A DNA stretch of 64,000 nt, taken from contig NZ_LTAZ01000013.1 in assembly GCF_001593955.1 (NCBI RefSeq), positions 365,102 through 429,101 on the forward strand, written 5' to 3'. The DNA comes from Halalkalicoccus paucihalophilus (GTDB lineage Archaea; Halobacteriota; Halobacteria; Halobacteriales; Halalkalicoccaceae). A model generated the notes under the pieces. The model ran no database searches. It saw nothing but the letters and a program-made list of their open reading frames with translations, and was not told the DNA's origin. Made by a program: the position numbers and the translations under genes. This document shows, piece by piece, positions 28,843 to 38,211 of the stretch (positions are counted from its first letter, which is position 1; each line of letters opens with the position of its first letter).

Positions 28843-29228
28843 TACTGCTAGCCCTCCAACGTGGGAGTGAATGACAGATGCCTATTCCCATCAGTTGAAA
28901 TTGACGTGAGTGGGTACTGTGTGAGCGGGGTATCGCGCTTGGTAGGAATGGCCGCAACTACTACTCTAGTGAGTGCCTCTTTAGGAACGATTTCGCGTAC
29001 TCGGTGACTCATGGCCTAGGTATTTCCCCATATTCTCAGACGCAGTATGGTAATTGAGTTCTTACCGCCGTCAATGGGCATTGTAGTAGACACACCGATG
29101 AGTCACAAGCATAAGTTCACCCGTGAATCCATGGTTATTGGGGTCAATCTATCTACATTGTACGTAATCGGAACGACGAAAAACCTCAATATATTGAAAT
29201 AGTACCGTACAGAATTGTACTACATACC
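28843..29228. other. Gene-free interval
   Basis: Nothing recognisable. It precedes a short uncertain frame at 29229 and presumably contains the promoter of the minus-strand gene ending at 27922. Confidence 0.4.
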
Positions 29229-29438
29229 ATGGATCAGGCTGAGGCTCGGTTAGACCCGGATGGTCGTTGGCATATCGCTAAACCAATGAGAAAGAGCTGT
29301 ACGACCGGTCATAAACTTCGAGAAGGCGATTCAGGATATGATACTCTCACTGCGGAAGGGGTACCAGATCTTGCTCGTTGTCTCAATGAACGGCTGTATC
29401 AGACAAGAGAAGATCTTTGTAGGCAATGTGATTGGTGA
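29229..29438 (+). CDS. Short hypothetical protein
   Basis: 69 residues (MDQAEARLDPDGRWHIA through REDLCRQCDW) with a terminal CxxC. No family recognised. A following frame (29338-29622) overlaps it and is no better supported. It could be a remnant of a larger gene. Low confidence. Confidence 0.25.
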   Translation: MDQAEARLDPDGRWHIAKPMRKSCTTGHKLREGDSGYDTLTAEGVPDLARCLNERLYQTREDLCRQCDW

Positions 29439-29849
29439 ATTCTCGGAACTGCTTGACTTCAGTTCGATCGAGGAGCTGTCTGCCAAGAGTGCGATTCGTT
29501 CCAGGATGCCCATGACTACTCCCGAGAGTGACCCGACAGAGAGCAGTATTCTCCCGAAACAGGGAGTCGACGGTTGTACCCCTGACACCATCATGACGAA
29601 CATCTTGAGTTCTTGCGTGTAATCAGTTCAGTACCTCACAAAGTACCTGCAGTGGTATTACCTGAAATCAGCAAACTAGCTTTGTGTGGTACTGATTCTC
29701 TGCTAACGTGCTTGTCTCACTGGATGTATTCCGGTCTCAGCCAGTCCCTATTCGTTCACGGTCTAGGGCCTTAGGTGCGGGATTTTCATGGGTTCTCTGT
29801 ATCTCGCATGCCTCTTCTGACACTATCTCAGTAGTTCGTCGAGTCTGTA

Positions 29850-30290
29850 ACTGACCCCTCCCTCCTTCGCTCGCCCTGATGGGCTCGCTCGTTGCGGGTG
29901 GGGCTTTGATGTGGTTTTTGTCCTCACTTGGCGCGACGGGGCGTTGTTTGCGCCCACCTACCGAACACCCTTGGGGGTCTCCGAACCCACCATTCGGGGC
30001 CGGGCTACTGCGGCCCGTCCTGTGCGGGACGTGTGCCAGCACAGCACTCCGTGGCCACGATTTCGCCCGATGGTTCAAGACGGTTTTGCCGTCTCGTCAT
30101 TGCCGAACGAAGCTCGGCAGGCAGCCAGGCGTCTTCGTCGTCTGGCCACATCACGAAAGACGCTTCGCGTCTTTCGAACGACTTCGCCACGCGCTCCTCT
30201 CTTCCTACTCACTCGCTCTGCTTGCTCGGTGAAGAAGGAGGTACCGCGCCACCGCGAAGGTGAAAAATCCAAGGTACGTATCTTGTACGG
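29850..30290. other. GC-rich hairpin-dense block
   Basis: About 440 bp of higher GC than its flanks, with several strong short hairpins: CGAAAGACGC-TTC-GCGTCTTTCG (stem 10), AGACGG-TTTTG-CCGTCT and CCGAACGAAGCTCGG. Long frames exist in several registers on both strands, which is typical of GC-rich DNA without stops; none looks like a protein. It may encode a structured RNA or be a transposon-end relic. Confidence 0.4.
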
Positions 30291-30446
30291 CCTACGGTCA
30301 GGAATTCGCTGATAACTATACGATTCAGTACCAACACCAGGCCTCTACAACGAGGATTTGCCAGAGAACCTGAGCATGAAGAATCACTCAAATTCCGGAA
30401 TAAATCGGCTTTGCTGGCGCAATAGCTATCATTGTACAGAGCCTCT

Positions 30447-31454
30447 ATGGTCTCTCATATGACCTACCGGAACGAATGGGCACATGGTCTTCTCGCTGGC
30501 GTCCGCTCACGTGACCTTGGAGAGATCGCTACATCGGCGTTTTATGCGTATGATGGTCTCTCCCTCTCACTAACGTCGAGATATCCACTTGGAACAAACG
30601 TCTTCGAGAAAGCGTGGGATGTGCTGGTAGTGCTCGACGCATGCCGGACTGATGCGCTTCATGAGGTAGTGCCCGAATATTCGTTTCTGGATGATATCGG
30701 GTCTATCTGGTCTGTCGGCTCGACATCGGGCGAATGGTATGCCAAGACGTTCGTAGATGAATACCGCGAGGTCCTCGCTGAGACGGCTCTTATCTCAGCG
30801 AACCCATATGCAGAACACACGTTGATTAACGGCGTTCGCCCACCCAGTCATCCTTGCCCGCTTGATTTCACCAACTGGAGTACGGTATCCGATGCTGATC
30901 TGGCGTATCTCGAAGTAACGTGTCAACATAATCGACAGTTCGATGATATCTCCGATCTAGCGCCTCATTCGACTACTATTCAAGAGCCGTCGTATGTTAC
31001 AGATCGAGCGATCGTTGCCGGCCGCGAGGGCTTCGATAAGGTTGTCGTCCACTATTTTCAACCCCATCGGCCCTTTATTCACAATCTCGTCAAAAATAAC
31101 GAGAAAATGACATTCCTCGAAGACAAGCCATACGATGCCGGTCGGTCAGGAGAGGCCACTATCGACGATATTTGGCCGTTGTATCTCGACAATCTTCGGC
31201 TTGTTCTTGACTCGGTCGGAGAATTGCTTGAAAACATTAATGGAAGCGTTGCTCTCACCGCAGATCATGGCGAATTATTCGGTGAATTTGGCCAGTACGG
31301 ACACTTCCAAAGCATCCCACATCCAAAGTTAAAGAAAGTTCCATGGGTGGAAATGACTGGGACGGATACGAAAAATAGACAGCCGGACCGTGACTTCTCG
31401 ACGAATGAAGAGTACGATGTGGAAGAACAGCTGGTGGATCTTGGATATCGATAG
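30447..31454 (+). CDS. Alkaline-phosphatase-superfamily (sulfatase-like) protein, paralogue
   Basis: About 335 residues. Starts at ATG 30447 or 30459 are preferred to a TTG at 30432. The core motifs parallel those of the protein at 27922: DVLVVLDACRTDAL, VVHYFQPHRPFIHN, VALTADHGELFGEF and a HFQSIPHPKLKKVPW segment with the last metal His. All predicted metal ligands are present. Divergence from the 27922 protein is large, so this is an old duplication or independent acquisition. Its substrate is unknown; a surface-polymer role is inferred from the family only. Confidence 0.75.
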   Translation: MVSHMTYRNEWAHGLLAGVRSRDLGEIATSAFYAYDGLSLSLTSRYPLGTNVFEKAWDVLVVLDACRTDALHEVVPEYSFLDDIGSIWSVGSTSGEWYAKTFVDEYREVLAETALISANPYAEHTLINGVRPPSHPCPLDFTNWSTVSDADLAYLEVTCQHNRQFDDISDLAPHSTTIQEPSYVTDRAIVAGREGFDKVVVHYFQPHRPFIHNLVKNNEKMTFLEDKPYDAGRSGEATIDDIWPLYLDNLRLVLDSVGELLENINGSVALTADHGELFGEFGQYGHFQSIPHPKLKKVPWVEMTGTDTKNRQPDRDFSTNEEYDVEEQLVDLGYR

Positions 31455-31537
31455 AAACGTCATCTCCGACTCTTTTATGTGAGAGCGTTCCAGATTCGCA
31501 TATCAGGCAGTCAGATCGTGAGCGGGAAACGGGGCTA

Positions 31538-31972
31538 TTAAGCGACAGATGGGGACGAGAGTAGTTGCTTTGTGAACGTCACTACCCGTTCTTTCATTTC
31601 TCCGTCTGTGTGATTACTCTGTTCAAGATATAGATAGGGGTTAAGTCGGTCTGCGAGGTTGGTTCGACGAATTGTTCCCCGAGCTTGGTTGTACTCAATG
31701 ATACCATAGTCGTCAAGTTGTGGGAGATGGCATTGGTAGAGTGCGATGTAGACCGGTTGGCGCTCTGTAGAACGGAGTTGTGAGACTGACGTATTATGTT
31801 CCCGTGCAGCGATCCATTCCGCCATATCTCTCATCGTAATCTGTCCGTCGTGTTCATTCAGATAGTGGAGCGCATCTCTCCGTCGGGAATTTGAAAGAAT
31901 GTGGAATAAGTCATCTTTCGATAGACCCCCCTCCAGATTGTCTTGTGATTTCAACGGCTTTTCTGATGTCAT
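31538..31972 (-). CDS. DUF7344 winged-helix protein (soluble)
   Basis: About 144 residues from ATG 31972 (MTSEKPLKSQ). The DUF7344 pattern is clear: LFHILSNSRRRDALHYLNE, MRDMAEWIAAREHN, PVYIALYQCHLPQLDDYGII and EYNQARGTIRRTNL. Unlike the protein at 21884 it has no membrane helices. It is probably a DNA-binding regulator; target unknown. It abuts the start of a TnpB relic, whose insertion may have set its 5' flank. Confidence 0.75.
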   Translation of the reverse strand: MTSEKPLKSQDNLEGGLSKDDLFHILSNSRRRDALHYLNEHDGQITMRDMAEWIAAREHNTSVSQLRSTERQPVYIALYQCHLPQLDDYGIIEYNQARGTIRRTNLADRLNPYLYLEQSNHTDGEMKERVVTFTKQLLSSPSVA

Positions 31973-32052
31973 ATAATGTAAATTGTAATTCCAGTCACCT
32001 AAACAATCTGCTTGCATATTCTTCCCTCTATCCGTACCCAGTGCGGCTCACT

Positions 32053-32910
32053 GTATCAACAGTTATGGAGGCTACCGAGAACGCCGCGGAGCTTCCCGAC
32101 CTCAAGAAGTGGTGGGACGACCTCACCGACATGTACTCGAAAGTCCTTCAGACCCTTGTAGAACGGTTGTTCGGCAATCTCAAAGGCCTCTCCGCGCTCA
32201 ATCGAAAGGGGTAGGACGTCAGGATGCTCAAGTGGAAACCGCCACGGGAGTTCCGTAGTTTCACGTACAGTCAATCCGGCTTCAAGCTCGACAAGAAGGG
32301 CGGTCAGACGCTATTGTGTCTCTCGAAACTCGGCGACATACCGATACGGCTTCACCGCGAGATTTCCGACGACGCGACACTCAAGTAGGTCACGATCAAG
32401 AAGGAGCCGACCGGCGAATGGTACGCTACCTTTGGCGTCGACCTCGACCGTGAGCCGCCGACGAAACCCGAGTATCCCGAGCGGTGCGTCGGTATCGACG
32501 TTGGGCTTCTCAAATACGCTCACGATACGGACGGTCGTAGTGCGTTGGGGCCATATATGGTCTAATGTACGGGCACCCGTAGGCGTGCCCCGGACAGACC
32601 GTCCCGGCGATGTGCCGAAACTTGGGGCCGATGCCGCTGTCCCTCCGAGGCGGATTCACCGTCCGCGAAACAGTTGCGCTCGAGGCCACCGAGAATTAAA
32701 GCGGTGTAAGCCAGCCTATCACGCGGCAACGAGCTGCATGACAGTGCCTCTCCATGGGCCAGGGCCTCGGCGGAGATAACCCCCGCCGGGAGTACGTTCG
32801 AGGGAACGGAACGGTTCGCTCGAACCGAACGCTGTGCGTGCAACCCGCCTGTGACGACGGACGGAGTGTGGGCGGAAACCCCTCGAGGGGGAAAGCCCAT
32901 GACTTCAGTC
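32053..32910 (+). pseudogene. tnpB: TnpB relic with central deletion
   Basis: The plus strand reads AELPDLKKWWDDLTDMYSK, QTLVERLFGNLKGLSALN and LKWKPPREFRSFTYSQSGFK, then EPTGEWYATFGVDLDREPP and CVGIDVGLLKYAHDTDG, which is the first RuvC Asp region. TAG codons interrupt after LNRKG and after DDATLK (the latter probably from CAG). After about 32565 the catalytic core and zinc finger are missing and only the terminal tail and end hairpin (CCCATGACTTCAGTCATGGG, 32887-32906) remain. This is a different TnpB subfamily from that at 20485 and 48048. Confidence 0.75.
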
Positions 32911-32924
32911 ATGGGTAACTTACA

Positions 32925-33317
32925 TCAATACTCGCGGACAGTAATGTCATCAAAACGCTCGAAGTGATCGACGTTGCGCGTCACGACAGGCTCCTCGAAG
33001 CCGATTGCCGTTGCTCCAATAAGACAGTCGTGCATCTCCACTGGCGTCCCATCGTTATAGAGCTCGCCGTGTAGGCGTCCAGCGCGCTGTGCGATGCGTT
33101 CATCAATCGGGACGACCTCCTTCGATAGAACGACGCTGATGATGTTCTCCTGTTCTCTATCTGGGTTTGACGAGCGCGGAACGCCCGCAAAGAGTTCTGC
33201 AATGGTTATCGATGACACGCGCTGATAAACGTGGTCCGAATCAAGCTGGCTCGCCAGTCGGATCGCTCCGTTATCCCCGTGTCGAATGTCCAACAGAAAA
33301 CTCGTGTCGAGGATCAT
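32925..33317 (-). CDS. vapC: VapC-type PIN-domain ribonuclease toxin
   Basis: 130 residues with an intact PIN pattern: MILDTSFLLDI (Asp), SITIAELFAGV (Glu), MHDCLIGATAIG (Asp) and VVTRNVDHFERF (Asp). It follows the vapB-like gene by 2 bp. It is unrelated at the fine level to the VapC at 8114, so these are two independent modules. It sits directly beside the TnpB relic's right end. Confidence 0.85.
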   Translation of the reverse strand: MILDTSFLLDIRHGDNGAIRLASQLDSDHVYQRVSSITIAELFAGVPRSSNPDREQENIISVVLSKEVVPIDERIAQRAGRLHGELYNDGTPVEMHDCLIGATAIGFEEPVVTRNVDHFERFDDITVREY

Positions 33318-33319
33318 GG

Positions 33320-33586
33320 CTAGCGATCCGCCGCTGGATCCGATTCGTTTGCGTCGAATTCGCTCGCGTAGCGGTCGGTTGATCGGTCAATGCTTTTGCG
33401 GGCGTCAGTGACTGCGCGCTCGTATTCGTCGTCAGTGTCCCCTGTACCGACCATGTCGAGTAGTGGGCGATCGCCTGCAAGTCGCTCAACAACGTCGTTG
33501 AACGACTCTCCCTCGCGCTTTTTCGCGGCTAACAGATCGTACGCGCGTTTACTGAGTGCGATCGTCTTTGTGTTGGACGATGCCAT
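33320..33586 (-). CDS. vapB: VapB-type antitoxin
   Basis: About 88 residues from ATG 33586 (MASSNTKTIALSKRAYDLL). Longer frames starting at 33628 add a hydrophobic leader unlike the family. The DNA-binding strand TKTIALS and the KKREGESFNDVVERL helix are typical, and the acidic C-terminus would bind the PIN toxin. The pair is expected to be one autoregulated operon with vapC at 32925. Confidence 0.8.
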   Translation of the reverse strand: MASSNTKTIALSKRAYDLLAAKKREGESFNDVVERLAGDRPLLDMVGTGDTDDEYERAVTDARKSIDRSTDRYASEFDANESDPAADR

Positions 33587-33652
33587 GACTATAGATAGCT
33601 GTGCTACGAGTATAAGTATTTGTGCCAACGATTCGCGGCTACGTCCCTGAGA

Positions 33653-33812
33653 TTATTCTCCCAACGGCAGTCGAGATTCCACGTCGTTGACGGTGTGGAG
33701 GATGTCAACGTGGATCTGATTTTCTTGTCTATTGCGACCCTTGATGCCGAACGAATTCTCGGGCTTAATCGAGATATCGACCGGATCAATGTCGGTAGGC
33801 AAGGCTGTCAAG
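33653..33812 (-). pseudogene. Gene remnant, family not recognised
   Basis: The minus frame TALPTDIDPVDISIKPENS, FGIKGRNRQENQIHVDILH, TVNDVESRLPLGE-stop has protein-like composition but is closed upstream by TGA. Only the last ~50 residues survive. 33813-34343 shows nothing else I can support. Confidence 0.35.
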
Positions 33813-34343
33813 CATCACCTGACGGATCACTCTCTGCAGGACTATAGGAACGTCACGTCCTTTAGGGCATGGTAGCTTACTAGCTTCGATTGCCGCGTTC
33901 ATCCTCCCCGGTGGTCTCCTCCCGTTAGCCGCTGCAGTAGCTTCGAAACTCGGCGTCTTCTACGTGGTCCTCACGAATTCAAACAGGATCTAAGCGGATT
34001 ATATGAATTGCAGGCGAGAATATCATGCTGTTTACGACGTGGATGAATCGCCGTCATCATCCGCCCAAACATCAGAATCAATAGAGTTAGGTGCCCATGT
34101 CCGTATATCTGTTTGTCGACGCGCCGGTTTCCCGTCGCGTCTCGACACCCCGAAAATTGGCAGTTGATTCGGTGTTTGCCTCATCAAAACGTAAGCCCTT
34201 CGGGGACGCAGACCGACAGAAAACAACCACATAACTCCGAGTCACGAGCGTGATAGGAGTAACGGCGGCGTGGCACCGCCCCCGGTTCGTCGGGCCGGCA
34301 ACCGTAAACATCCCAACGAACCGCCCGTTGGTGGGCGTGGGAG

Positions 34344-34372
34344 GCCCGCGCCTTTAGGCGCGGGAGGATGTC
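34344..34372. repeat. Solo IS200/IS605-type right end
   Basis: The hairpin CCCGCGCC-TTTA-GGCGCGGG is followed by AGGATGTCAC, the same GGATGTCA edge seen after the TnpB copy at 49321. It marks the right end of a lost plus-strand element. Confidence 0.5.
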
Positions 34373-34465
34373 ACACTCAACGACTATCCACTCGTCTGTA
34401 TTGGGAACACTAATCTATCTCTCCTCAAATCGAAAACGAAGAGTCGTCCAAAAGACAACGGTCGG

Positions 34466-34866
34466 TCAGTCCCACGAGACCCACGTCAGAAAGACCAACG
34501 CAATCATCTCAAAAACATGGAGCAGCATCATCGCACGCCATGTGACCGCTGGTACAGCGGTCGCAAACCATGTTGCGAGCGTCGGGTCAGCCAGGTAATA
34601 GTAGAATGCCAACACGTTCTCAGCAAGCAGCAGCAGTGAGAAAACGAACAGCCCAGGGTGTGTTTCGAGCGGAACTGCCAGTAGTTACGCGCCCACAGAG
34701 CGCCGAGAGCAAGCAATAGGACAGCGTTCAGTGTAACCGAGATCCGAGCGATCGTTGGCCAGATACCAGGGTCGGCCTGTAGTGGCGTCACCGCTGTCGC
34801 TATGAAGGAAGGTGAGAGCGGAGGGAAGCCAATGATTGAAGCGACGGCTGCTATCCAAGGACTCAT
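34466..34866 (-). pseudogene. Four-helix membrane protein, frameshifted
   Basis: From ATG 34866 the frame gives ISVTLNAVLLLALGALWAR and WQFRSKHTLG. A single-base shift near 34655 is then needed to continue with LFVFSLLLLAENVLAFYYY, the TATVPAVTW-like loop and MMLLHVFEMIALVFLTW to a stop at 34466. Both halves are strongly hydrophobic and complementary. Haloarchaea often pair such a gene with the winged-helix gene immediately upstream, as here. Confidence 0.6.
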
Positions 34867-34922
34867 CTACACGCCCTCGTTCTGCTGTGTTCGGATATAC
34901 ACGTTCCCAAATTCATCCATAC

Positions 34923-35196
34923 TCATTCCACCTGTTCGATGATCGTCTCGACAGTCTTCCAATGGTGGTCAACCTGGTCGGTCGTCAGGTACACCGCGCC
35001 GTAATCGCCACCGCTTTTCTGAACCATCCCGTTGTCCATCAGTACGTCAAGGTGATGGCGGATCGTCGTATAATTGAGGTCGAGATCCTCGGCGAACTGA
35101 TTAGCATTGCGTGGCCGTTCCTCAATTGCCTGCAGGAGGCGCACGCGGTTCGGCCCCCCGGGTTCCGGTGAGCACGTACCAGATAACGGCCTCCAT
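34923..35196 (-). pseudogene. ArsR-like winged-helix regulator, homopolymer frameshift
   Basis: From ATG 35196 (MEAVIWYVLTGTRG) the frame breaks at a run of six Gs near 35156. One base fewer restores PNRVRLLQAIEERPRNANQ, AEDLDLNYTTIRHHLDVLMD and NGMVQKSGGDYGAVYLT, a classic ArsR-type HTH. It is upstream of the membrane-protein pseudogene at 34466 on the same strand. The homopolymer makes sequencing error a real alternative. Confidence 0.6.
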
Positions 35197-35301
35197 TATT
35201 TCCTCTATCTCCACTTGCTACTGTAATGATAGCGGTTCATTTTGATCGTTTACAAAAGAACCATTCAGATTCTCAGAATCTAGATAACACGTGTCATCGG
35301 C

Positions 35302-35797
35302 TTACCGTTCACCCGGTACCGCGTTCTCAGTAATCCCAAGTGCAAACGAGGCGTTTTCGACCGCGTTTTCGGGTGTAGTAGTTGGATCGACGTATCCGAG
35401 AGCGAACACCGTGTAGACTGCCCTCGCTTCGAACCCGATCTCGAAGCGCTCAACGATTTCACCAGTCGCGCTCTCACGTATCTTGAGAACCGTTTCGTCA
35501 GCGGCCACTTCGCTATAGTTCCCCTCTCCGAATCCGAGGTTTTCAAAGACGGTCTCTTCACTCTCTCGAACGGTAAAGTCGACTCGTGGAGCGTCGACCG
35601 ATGCATGAATACCCCGGACACGAGCGTGTCCCGGCGACGTAGATGTCGTATCGTCCTCGAAGGTGACGATCCGTAGTGGTTCGTCGCTTCCCGCACAGAC
35701 CTCGCCAACGGCGGCAACCGTATAGCGACCTTCCTCGAAGATGACCTCGGATTCGAGGACCGCCGCCTCGGACCCCTCGCCGGCGGGGGTGAACGTC
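35302..35797 (-). pseudogene. DUF4397 secreted-protein fragment
   Basis: The open frame TFTPAGEGSEAAVLESEV, GRYTVAAVGEVCAG, HARVRGIHASVDAPRVDFTV and AVYTVFALGYVDPTT is a DUF4397 beta domain, found in exported haloarchaeal proteins. Its 5' end is missing: a TAG at 35798-35800 precedes it and upstream DNA belongs to the HepT gene. The signal peptide is therefore lost. Confidence 0.6.
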
Positions 35798-36065
35798 TAG
35801 TTCCCCGAGTGCTCGCATCGATGCTGGATTGCTTGCTGGTGGCTCACTACGTTCGTATTTGACGAGTTCCTCTCCAATATCGATCGATGCCTCGGTGAGT
35901 TTTATGAACCGGCGTTCGACGATATCACGTGTATCAGAATCGGCTTTGAAGTCTTCACGGCTAATCTGTTGCTTACGAGCAAGGACTCCGAGACTTTCCC
36001 TCAATGGTCTCGACAGCGACGAGGATTCGATTGAGGCTCTCTGTTGGAAACTCGTCGGCTGTCAT
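35798..36065 (-). pseudogene. HepT-type HEPN toxin, frameshifted and truncated
   Basis: ATG 36065 starts MTADEFPTESLNRILVAVETIEG. One missing base then shifts the frame to SLGVLARKQQISREDFKAD, VERRFIKLTEASIDIGEEL, typical of HepT (DUF86). The sequence ends near SNPASMRALGEL, before the catalytic RxxxYxH segment, and runs into the DUF4397 fragment. HepT is the RNase toxin of MntA-HepT systems. The start is 3 bp after the mntA stop. Confidence 0.65.
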
Positions 36066-36068
36066 TCG

Positions 36069-36572
36069 TCAGGTGTCGTCTGGTTGTGGCCCGCTCGCTG
36101 GGACACCCGCCTCAGTATCGTTTTCCGTCGGTGTGAGATGTGTCTCGATCTTGGTGAGAGCCTCATCAAGACGTTGTCGTGGTGATTGGGTAGGCTCGAT
36201 TTGAGGAGTTGTCAGTTGCTCGCGGAGCTCAGCGGCGCGATCTTGTTTTCCGATCAGGAGTAGTCCATGTTCGAAGACGGACGCCGCTACTGTCGGTGGG
36301 AGCGTGCGAAGATCGACGAGATCGACAGCATCCGTCTGCAGTGTCTCACTGAGATCAGCACTCAGTCCGAAAAACGTCTCGTTGTATGCAGGATCAGACG
36401 GACGCTGGGACTCAAAAACGACCGCGATGTCAATATCGCTTGCGTCATGAGCGGTGTCCGTGGCGTGAGACCCAAAGAGGAGTGCAATCTGAACAGGGTG
36501 GTCTCGAAGAACCGCTTGGAGAGCCTCGATATCCAGCGACTCGGGAAGAGTGGCTGTTTCCACGGTTCGCAT
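36069..36572 (-). CDS. mntA: MntA-type minimal nucleotidyltransferase antitoxin
   Basis: 167 residues. The nucleotidyltransferase signature GSX10DXD is present (LFGSHATDTAHDASDIDIAV), followed by an AVDLVDLRTLPP strand with the third acidic position. In characterised pairs MntA AMPylates HepT near its catalytic Tyr to silence it. Here the downstream hepT has lost that segment, so the antitoxin appears to outlive its toxin. The C-terminal ~40 residues form a charged helix. It is expected to be expressed from its own promoter upstream of 36572. Confidence 0.8.
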   Translation of the reverse strand: MRTVETATLPESLDIEALQAVLRDHPVQIALLFGSHATDTAHDASDIDIAVVFESQRPSDPAYNETFFGLSADLSETLQTDAVDLVDLRTLPPTVAASVFEHGLLLIGKQDRAAELREQLTTPQIEPTQSPRQRLDEALTKIETHLTPTENDTEAGVPASGPQPDDT

Positions 36573-36711
36573 AGTACAGTCTACACTCTTCGGCCATATA
36601 AAATACTGGTGCCCTGCTGTCCCTCTGGAAGAGCCATGTTAGGGGGAACAGAGAGCGTGGTTTGTCGCTCCTGCACTTTGCTGGAACGGTTCGTCGGGTA
36701 CTGTCTGACTA

Positions 36712-36877
36712 ATCACACCGTGGTGTGATATAGTTCCGAAGGTAGAACCAGTAAAACCGTTTCTACTACCTACACTACTACTATATTATACTCGGTTTGT
36801 TCGGCGTTGTCACTAGTACGGCTCTGCATTCGTGGTTCGCTCTCGCAGACTATGCTCCGTATTGTGTTGTCCCGTTG
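36712..36877. repeat. R-element, copy B (palindrome-bearing 3' flank)
   Basis: It starts with the perfect palindrome ATCACACCGTGGTGTGAT, followed by AAACCGTTTCTACTACC, CACTACTACTATATTATAC and CGTTGTTAGGCCATC before the stop of the small gene at 36878. Highly similar to 38212 and 42297. Confidence 0.8.
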
Positions 36878-37192
36878 TTAGGCCATCATGCTTCCTGCGA
36901 GGGCTTGCTTCATATCCCAATCACAACGATCGTGATAGCGGTCGGCCGCTTCCTCGGCAACCACAACGAGCTTCTTGCCACGTCGTTTCGTTTGCTCGAC
37001 CTCGTCTATCCCGAGTTTGTCAAGGAAGTCCATGACACGGGCCACAGTTTGGGTGTGGGGCTTCGATCCTTCAGACGCGGTAAGAACCTTCGTAATCGTC
37101 CGACTGTTCAATACAAGCCCAGCAGGCGCTTTCTCAGCGTAATCCCGAACGTCACGGACGATGAAGCTATACGTGAACAGTATCGATTCAGG
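36878..37192 (-). pseudogene. Small DNA-binding-like haloarchaeal protein, 5'-truncated copy
   Basis: The frame FIVRDVRDYAEKAPAGLVL, NSRTITKVLTASEGSKP, HTQTVARVMDFLDKLG, a KRRGKKLVVV wing and a tail is intact from about 37192 to 36878. No ATG/GTG is found at a sensible place upstream before a stop; TTG 37111 would give a 77-residue product. It shows the undamaged version of the region that is frameshifted in the 10693 copy. Possibly still translated from an alternative start. Confidence 0.5.
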
Positions 37193-37200
37193 TAGTCACA

Positions 37201-37317
37201 ATGAGCCCAGTAACACTCACCCAGAAGGAGGCGACTGCGACCGAATCCACGACTCTTACCCAAATGCCAGCTATGCTCAAATCGGGCAACTCGAAACTCG
37301 TCTCACTACCGTGATGC
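37201..37317 (+). pseudogene. AbrB-like N-terminal fragment
   Basis: A 38-residue frame (MSPVTLTQKEATATEST, TLTQMPAMLKSGNSKLVSLP) ends in a KSGNSKLVSLP motif like the first strand of SpoVT/AbrB antitoxins, and then stops. It faces away from the small DNA-binding-like gene. Very short, so tentative. Confidence 0.25.
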
Positions 37318-37341
37318 GACCCGGTATCCGGGGAAACCTGA

Positions 37342-37731
37342 TCAACTATCCGACCGGCCTTGCGCGTCGTTTTCGACGGTCTCTTCGATCAGCTCCTCAA
37401 CCTCGTCTTCCCGTGGGCGACGCTCGACGCGCTGCTCGATGGTCTTGATCTGTTCCTGGACCGTGCCGACCTGCTCCTCGACGTCTTGTTCGACCGCTTC
37501 TTCGACGGTTTTCCCCACCGTTTGTTCGACGGTCTCCTCCACGGTTCGGGTCATCCAGTCGGGATCGAAGCGTGCCATCTTCCAGACGACGTGAATCGCG
37601 TAGGAAACCAGCACTCCGAACCCGAAGGCGAGACCGGTCTCGGTTCCCCTCATGACGATCAGCGCGATGGCGCTAAAGAGCACCACCCCATATGCAAGAT
37701 CGACGACAGCGTCGACGTAACGCGGATTCAT
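37342..37731 (-). CDS. Membrane-anchored coiled-coil protein
   Basis: 129 residues from ATG 37731 (MNPRYVDAVVDLAYG); an upstream ATG would add an Arg/Cys-rich segment that looks non-coding. Two membrane helices (GVVLFSAIALIVM and FGFGVLVSYAIHVVW) are followed at about residue 55 by a long acidic heptad-rich coiled coil (VEETVEQTVGKTVEEAVEQ and on). The TVEExVEQ heptads repeat nearly tandemly. Family not recognised; the plan suits a membrane-tethered oligomeric partner protein. Confidence 0.65.
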   Translation of the reverse strand: MNPRYVDAVVDLAYGVVLFSAIALIVMRGTETGLAFGFGVLVSYAIHVVWKMARFDPDWMTRTVEETVEQTVGKTVEEAVEQDVEEQVGTVQEQIKTIEQRVERRPREDEVEELIEETVENDAQGRSDS

Positions 37732-38152
37732 GGATAGAAGATCCCCTCGGAAACGATTTCCACAGGTCCAGGTTGGGAGACAGGGCCCCGCTCGTGTCTT
37801 CCGAGCGAGTCCGGGTGCGACATCATGTCCTTGTAGGTTCTCGGAGAGGCTTAAAGAAATTTTTTGGGTTGCAAAGCGTGGGACCATCGGTAATACCCCC
37901 AAATAGTCTTCAGCGGTACGGATCTTCGTACTCATATCGCTTTCCTGTTAAATAGGATGCAATTAACGCTTATTGAAGTGGATAGGATACTCGTGCTGAA
38001 CCCACCCTCTAAGTTAGTCACGCCGATTTCAGTCGGTCAAGAATTTGTGACAATAGACAGTACGAACACTCTTGCGAATCAACTGAACCATGATTGTGGG
38101 ATCGACTATCAGGCGGGTGTGTTGTGTGCTGGGAGTGTTTCAAAAATCGGGC
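37732..38152. other. Gene-free interval
   Basis: Between the coiled-coil gene and the repeat block. Short frames are not protein-like and no motif was recognised. Confidence 0.4.
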
Positions 38153-38198
38153 CCTTGTGCATTACATCTTGTCGAGAAGGGCTTGACGGTGCACAAGG
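38153..38198. repeat. CCTTGTGCAAC hairpin, copy 4
   Basis: CCTTGTGCA and GGTGCACAAGG arms around a short spacer. It lies 13 bp from the R-element palindrome at 38212, echoing the arrangement at 10409/10491. Confidence 0.65.
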
Positions 38199-38211
38199 CA
38201 GTATCTGACTG

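Noticed and set aside
29879..30312. Several overlapping frames on both strands in the hairpin-rich block
   Set aside because: All frames are open because the DNA is GC-rich; none looks like a protein.
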